DNA of 61,794 nt from Halothiobacillus sp. 15-55-196 (GTDB lineage Bacteria > Pseudomonadota > Gammaproteobacteria > Halothiobacillales > Halothiobacillaceae): positions 1 to 61,794 of the forward strand of contig NCKC01000005.1 in the NCBI GenBank assembly GCA_002282715.1. The letters run 5' to 3'. The position numbers were made by a program, and so were the translations under genes. The notes under the pieces were generated by a model. That model was not told the origin of the DNA and did not search any database. It saw nothing but the letters and a program-made list of their open reading frames with translations. Below are positions 58,767 through 61,794 of the stretch, piece after piece (position 1 is the first letter of the stretch; each line of letters begins with the position of its first letter).

Positions 58767-60466
58767 GGCGGATCGCTCTTGGAAATCTGTTCTTGTTGTG
58801 CCTGAACCGGTGTTTGTTCGTTCGCTGCGGCACGCTCAACGTCCAGGGCTTCTCGTCGTGCCTTGGCGCGCGCCCGTGCGGCTTCGACAGCGGCATCCAT
58901 ACTGGCGGGCGCTTCGGCGCCGTTTGACGCGGGCTTATGCGTACCAAACGCATCCGAAGAAGCTGGTGCCGCGCTGGCATCATCGGAAGCAGATACGGTC
59001 TTGGCCGCAAGAGCCTGCCGCTTCTTGTTCAAAGCAGCTTCACGCTCCGCCTTGATTCGCTCCAGTCGTTCGTTGCGGAATTCAAAACGCTCGCGTGCCT
59101 GATTTGCCTTGGATTTTTCACGTTCCTGCGCCCAGACTTCGGTTTTAGCAAAGCGATAATAATCGACCAGTGGCAGGTGAGATGGGCAAACCGCACTGCA
59201 CACGCCGCATTCGATGCAGTCGAACAGGTTGTACTCCACCACGCGATCGAACTGCTTGGCGCGGGCGTACCAATACAACTGCTGTGGTAAGAGATCGGCA
59301 GGGCAGGCTTCCGCACAGAGACTGCAACGTATGCAGGGCTGCGGCGCGGGTTCGGCAGGGCGATCTTGTGGGCGCAAGGCCAGCAGACAGTTGGTGGCCT
59401 TGACCACCGGCACCTCATCAGTGTGCAAGGCAAAGCCCATCATCGGGCCGCCCATGATCAGCCGATCGACCCCGGATCGATATCCGCCCGCCTCTGCCAC
59501 CACATCGCTCATCAGCGTGCCGATGCGGACTTGCAGGTTTTCCGGTTGCGTGATGCCCTCCCCCGTGACCGTCACGATCCGGTCGATCATCGGTTCGCCA
59601 AAGGTAACGGCCCGGTGGACCGCCACCACGGTGGCTACGTTCAAGCAGAGCAATCCGAACTCGCTGGCCCGACGACCGCGCGGCACTTCGATATTCGTCA
59701 ACACCTTGATGAGTTGCTTTTCGCCCCCCGCTGGATAACGGGTGGGGACGGAAAATACCGCAAAACGCGGATCCGATCGGCTCGCTTCCAGCAGGGCTGC
59801 GAGAGCCTCTGGCTTGTTGTCCTCGATGCCGATCAGACAGCGTTCCGCACCGATCATGTACATCGCGATGGCAGCGCCGCGCAGGATATCCTCCGGTTGC
59901 TCACGCATGAGGCGATCGTCGCAGGTGATATACGGCTCACACTCCGCACCATTCAGGATGAGCGTCGGTACTCTGCTCTGTCCGGTAGCCATTTTCGCGG
60001 CAGTCGGAAAGACAGCACCACCCAGCCCGACGATACCCGCCTCACGCAGTCGCCCGCGCAATTGGGCGGGCGAGATGTCCTGATAATCGACCCAAGGGAC
60101 CATCCGCTCAGCCCAGACATCGTCGCCATCAGCTTCCAACAGGATGGATGGTGCGGACAATCCTCCCGGGTGCGCGATGGGCTGCGGGGAAATATCCACG
60201 ATGGTTCCGGATGTCGGCGCATGAACAGATGCCGATACAAAGTCTGTAGCATGGGCCAGCACCTGTCCCTTTCCGACACGATCCCCGACCTTGACCACCG
60301 CCCGCGCTGCTGCGCCGATGTGCATATGTAAAGGCAGAACATAACACGATTGCAAGGGCATGATCCTGATTGGACGATCACGGGTCAGCGCCTTGTTTTC
60401 TGGCGGATGAATGCCGCCATGAAACGAAAAGGGGGCAGCGATCGGCTGCAAAGGCTGATCAGACAT
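58763..60466 (-). CDS. rnfC: Electron transport complex subunit RnfC
   Basis: Peripheral subunit that takes electrons from or gives them to NAD(H). 567 aa from the ATG ending at 60466 ([20 protein letters not shown]). An 82-codon upstream extension of the frame runs antisense-like through rnfB and is not real. Domains: N-terminal sandwich, NADH/FMN-binding ([37 protein letters not shown]), SLBB, and two [4Fe-4S] motifs ([24 protein letters not shown]). The C-terminal ~110 residues are Ala/Lys/Glu-rich, with [17 protein letters not shown] like the repeats of the E. coli RnfC tail. Confidence 0.96.
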   Translation of the reverse strand: MSDQPLQPIAAPFSFHGGIHPPENKALTRDRPIRIMPLQSCYVLPLHMHIGAAARAVVKVGDRVGKGQVLAHATDFVSASVHAPTSGTIVDISPQPIAHPGGLSAPSILLEADGDDVWAERMVPWVDYQDISPAQLRGRLREAGIVGLGGAVFPTAAKMATGQSRVPTLILNGAECEPYITCDDRLMREQPEDILRGAAIAMYMIGAERCLIGIEDNKPEALAALLEASRSDPRFAVFSVPTRYPAGGEKQLIKVLTNIEVPRGRRASEFGLLCLNVATVVAVHRAVTFGEPMIDRIVTVTGEGITQPENLQVRIGTLMSDVVAEAGGYRSGVDRLIMGGPMMGFALHTDEVPVVKATNCLLALRPQDRPAEPAPQPCIRCSLCAEACPADLLPQQLYWYARAKQFDRVVEYNLFDCIECGVCSAVCPSHLPLVDYYRFAKTEVWAQEREKSKANQARERFEFRNERLERIKAEREAALNKKRQALAAKTVSASDDASAAPASSDAFGTHKPASNGAEAPASMDAAVEAARARAKARREALDVERAAANEQTPVQAQQEQISKSDPP

Positions 60467-61037
60467 GCTGGACTTCCGGCACACCGGCTGATTGCGGCGC
60501 GATCCATTTAGGCTCCGGGAAACGGAAACCCGCCAAACCGACATCCAGGGGCACCATGTCGATGCAATCGACCGGGCAAGGCGCCACACACAACGCACAA
60601 CCCGTGCATTCGGCGGCAATAACCGTGTGCATCTGCTTGGCCGCGCCCAGAATCGCATCGACCGGACAGGCCTGAATGCATTTGGTACAACCAATACAAA
60701 CCGACTCATCAATCACCGCCAGGAACGGGACGGCTTTAGCTTCGCCATTTTCGGCATTGAGGGGCTTGGACTCCACGCCCAACAGATCGGCCAAGCTTTT
60801 GATGGTCGTCTCACCACCGGGCGGGCACTGGTTGATATCCGCCTCCCCTTTGGCAATGGCTTCAGCGTAGGGCTTGCACCCGGTAAATCCGCATTGACCG
60901 CACTGGGTCTGCGGCAAAATGGCGTCGATTTTCTCCGCCAGCGGGTTTCCTTCCACATGAAACCACTGGGCAGCAACGCCCAGCACAATACCGAAGGCCA
61001 ATGTCAAACCAGCGGCCACAAGAATGGCCGTCAACAT
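60459..61037 (-). CDS. rnfB: Electron transport complex subunit RnfB (Fe-S)
   Basis: 192 aa. One N-terminal membrane helix ([20 protein letters not shown]), the Fe-S motif CGQCGFTGC...C (residues about 45-70), and two ferredoxin-type clusters ([12 protein letters not shown] and [12 protein letters not shown]). It passes electrons between RnfC and the membrane subunits. Start overlaps the rnfA stop by one base, and its end overlaps rnfC by 8 bp. Confidence 0.97.
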   Translation of the reverse strand: MLTAILVAAGLTLAFGIVLGVAAQWFHVEGNPLAEKIDAILPQTQCGQCGFTGCKPYAEAIAKGEADINQCPPGGETTIKSLADLLGVESKPLNAENGEAKAVPFLAVIDESVCIGCTKCIQACPVDAILGAAKQMHTVIAAECTGCALCVAPCPVDCIDMVPLDVGLAGFRFPEPKWIAPQSAGVPEVQHV

Positions 61038-61618
61038 CAGACTTTCACCATGCCGGCAAAGCCCATGAACCCCAGCGCCATCAAACCGGCGGTGATCAAG
61101 GCAATCGGTACGCCTTCAAACGCCATCGGCACATCGGCCACATTGATGCGCTCACGCAGGGCAGAGAACAAGATCAACACCATCGAAAAACCGACCGAGG
61201 CGCCAAAGCCATACAACGCGGATTCAACGAAATTATGCGCCTGCTGAACATTGAGCAAGGCCACACCCAGAACGGCACAATTGGTGGTAATCAGAGGTAA
61301 ATAGATCCCGAGCACGTTATGCAGTAACGGGCTGGTTTTACGCACCACCATCTCGGTGAAATTCACCACCACCGCGATCACCACGATAAACATGATCGTG
61401 CGTAGGTAAGTGAGCCCCAGCGGTTCGAGGATGAAGGCTTCGGTGAGATAACTGGCAATCGCCGAGAGCGTCAGCACGAACGTGGTCGCCAGCGACATGC
61501 CGATGGCTGTTTCGATTTTTTTGGATACCCCGAAAAACGGGCATAGCCCCAGAAACTTAACCAGCACAAAATTATTAACCAAAACGGTGCTGACAAGAAT
61601 CAAAACATATTCAGTCAT
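61037..61618 (-). CDS. rnfA: Electron transport complex subunit RnfA
   Basis: NqrE-like membrane subunit, 193 aa, six membrane segments. [20 protein letters not shown] and [20 protein letters not shown] are near invariant, and [17 protein letters not shown] holds the partner Cys. GGAGG lies 4 nt upstream of the ATG ending at 61618; an ORF extension of 13 codons would start upstream of the promoter-proximal leader and is rejected. First gene of rnfABCDGE. Confidence 0.97.
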   Translation of the reverse strand: MTEYVLILVSTVLVNNFVLVKFLGLCPFFGVSKKIETAIGMSLATTFVLTLSAIASYLTEAFILEPLGLTYLRTIMFIVVIAVVVNFTEMVVRKTSPLLHNVLGIYLPLITTNCAVLGVALLNVQQAHNFVESALYGFGASVGFSMVLILFSALRERINVADVPMAFEGVPIALITAGLMALGFMGFAGMVKV

Positions 61619-61655
61619 GTCGCCTCCACCGGTCGGTTTATCAATTGATACGCTC

Positions 61656-61684
61656 ATTATAGTGGAGTTGGCGCTCAGATTCGA
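61656..61684 (-). promoter_or_regulatory. Candidate promoter of the rnf operon
   Basis: Minus-strand perfect -10 TATAAT (61656-61661), 17-bp spacer and a poor -35 TCGAAT (61679-61684), giving a leader of about 30 nt before rnfA. The weak -35 suggests dependence on an activator. The insertion-sequence end begins about 14 bp further upstream. Confidence 0.65.
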
Positions 61685-61697
61685 GCCGAGCCATTCT

Positions 61698-61794
61698 AAG
61701 GAACCTCTGATTGAATCCCCCCAAATCAGATAAACTAGCGTGAAACCATCGTGTTAGGTGCCGGATCGATGAAACAGACAAGTTTTGCCTCGCT
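61698..61794 (+). mobile_element. Left end of an IS5-like insertion sequence (runs off the window)
   Basis: From about 61698 the sequence AAGGAACCTCTGATTGAATC looks like an IS terminal repeat followed by a short leader and a transposase start. The visible part is 97 bp. The true end and any target duplication cannot be fixed without the other side of the element. Confidence 0.6.
61769..61794 (+). CDS. Transposase start, IS5-family type (partial)
   Basis: The ATG at 61769 opens MKQTSFASL, which is how a common group of IS5-family DDE transposases begins. Only eight codons are visible, so the assignment rests on that start and on the repeat-like end just upstream. It reads away from rnfA. Confidence 0.55.

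Noticed and set aside
60467..60712. 82-codon N-terminal extension of rnfC
   Set aside because: It overlaps rnfB in another frame and is rich in Arg, Trp and Ser without similarity; the internal ATG gives the canonical RnfC start.

Overview
The window is a densely coded, moderately GC-rich chromosomal segment of a gammaproteobacterium. The evidence is conserved gene order: leuS-lptE-holA-nadD-rsfS-rlmH, maf-rng-yhdP, tamA-tamB, divergent rne/rluC, clpS-clpA facing infA, and rnfABCDGE. A motile sulfur-oxidiser-like lineage such as Halothiobacillus or a relative would fit, but that is an impression, not a demonstrated assignment. No rRNA, tRNA or CRISPR array was seen.

Layout. (1) 1-16646, minus strand: one long co-oriented block, leuS, lptE, holA, proA, nadD, rsfS, rlmH, maf, rng, yhdP, a nitrilase-family amidase, a DAHP synthase and a MuiA-like protein cut by the window edge. 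It is tightly packed with overlapping genes, broken only by a 101-bp double-hairpin repeat between rng and yhdP. (2) 16798-19079: a helical YbeL-like protein and a small lipoprotein on the plus strand, then a Mn-type superoxide dismutase and a YugP-type zinc peptidase on the minus strand. (3) 19079-26710, minus: parE-tamA-tamB. (4) 26858-32011: a DMT exporter, a CnoX-like thioredoxin-TPR protein (plus) and RNase E (minus) with a long structured leader. (5) 32607-38045, plus: rluC, a HAD phosphatase, an SppA-type peptidase, clpS and clpA; infA faces them. (6) 38536-41405: a nitroreductase followed by an unfamiliar two-gene minus-strand unit. (7) 41514-51936, minus: the flagellar rod/hook cluster flgBCDE, then flgFGHIJ, then flgKL. 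(8) 52079-56181: a CorB/HlyC-type protein and radA, a 43-aa membrane protein, a zinc-ribbon/HEAT protein and an unknown acidic protein. (9) 56248-61618, minus: the Rnf complex. (10) 61698-61794: the start of an IS5-like insertion sequence.

The flagellar cluster can be read as a regulatory hierarchy. Sigma-54 (-24/-12) sites precede flgB and flgF, a terminator lies between flgE and flgF, and a near-consensus sigma-28 site precedes flgK. Hook-basal-body genes would thus come on before the hook-junction proteins.

The best candidate for something undescribed is the two-gene unit at 39109-41338. The first gene encodes a 326-aa protein made of three diverged copies of a roughly 70-residue module. 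The second encodes a 399-aa protein that is an internal duplication, with each half ending in a V4R-like pattern. A near-consensus FNR-type box lies upstream. I recognise neither protein with confidence.
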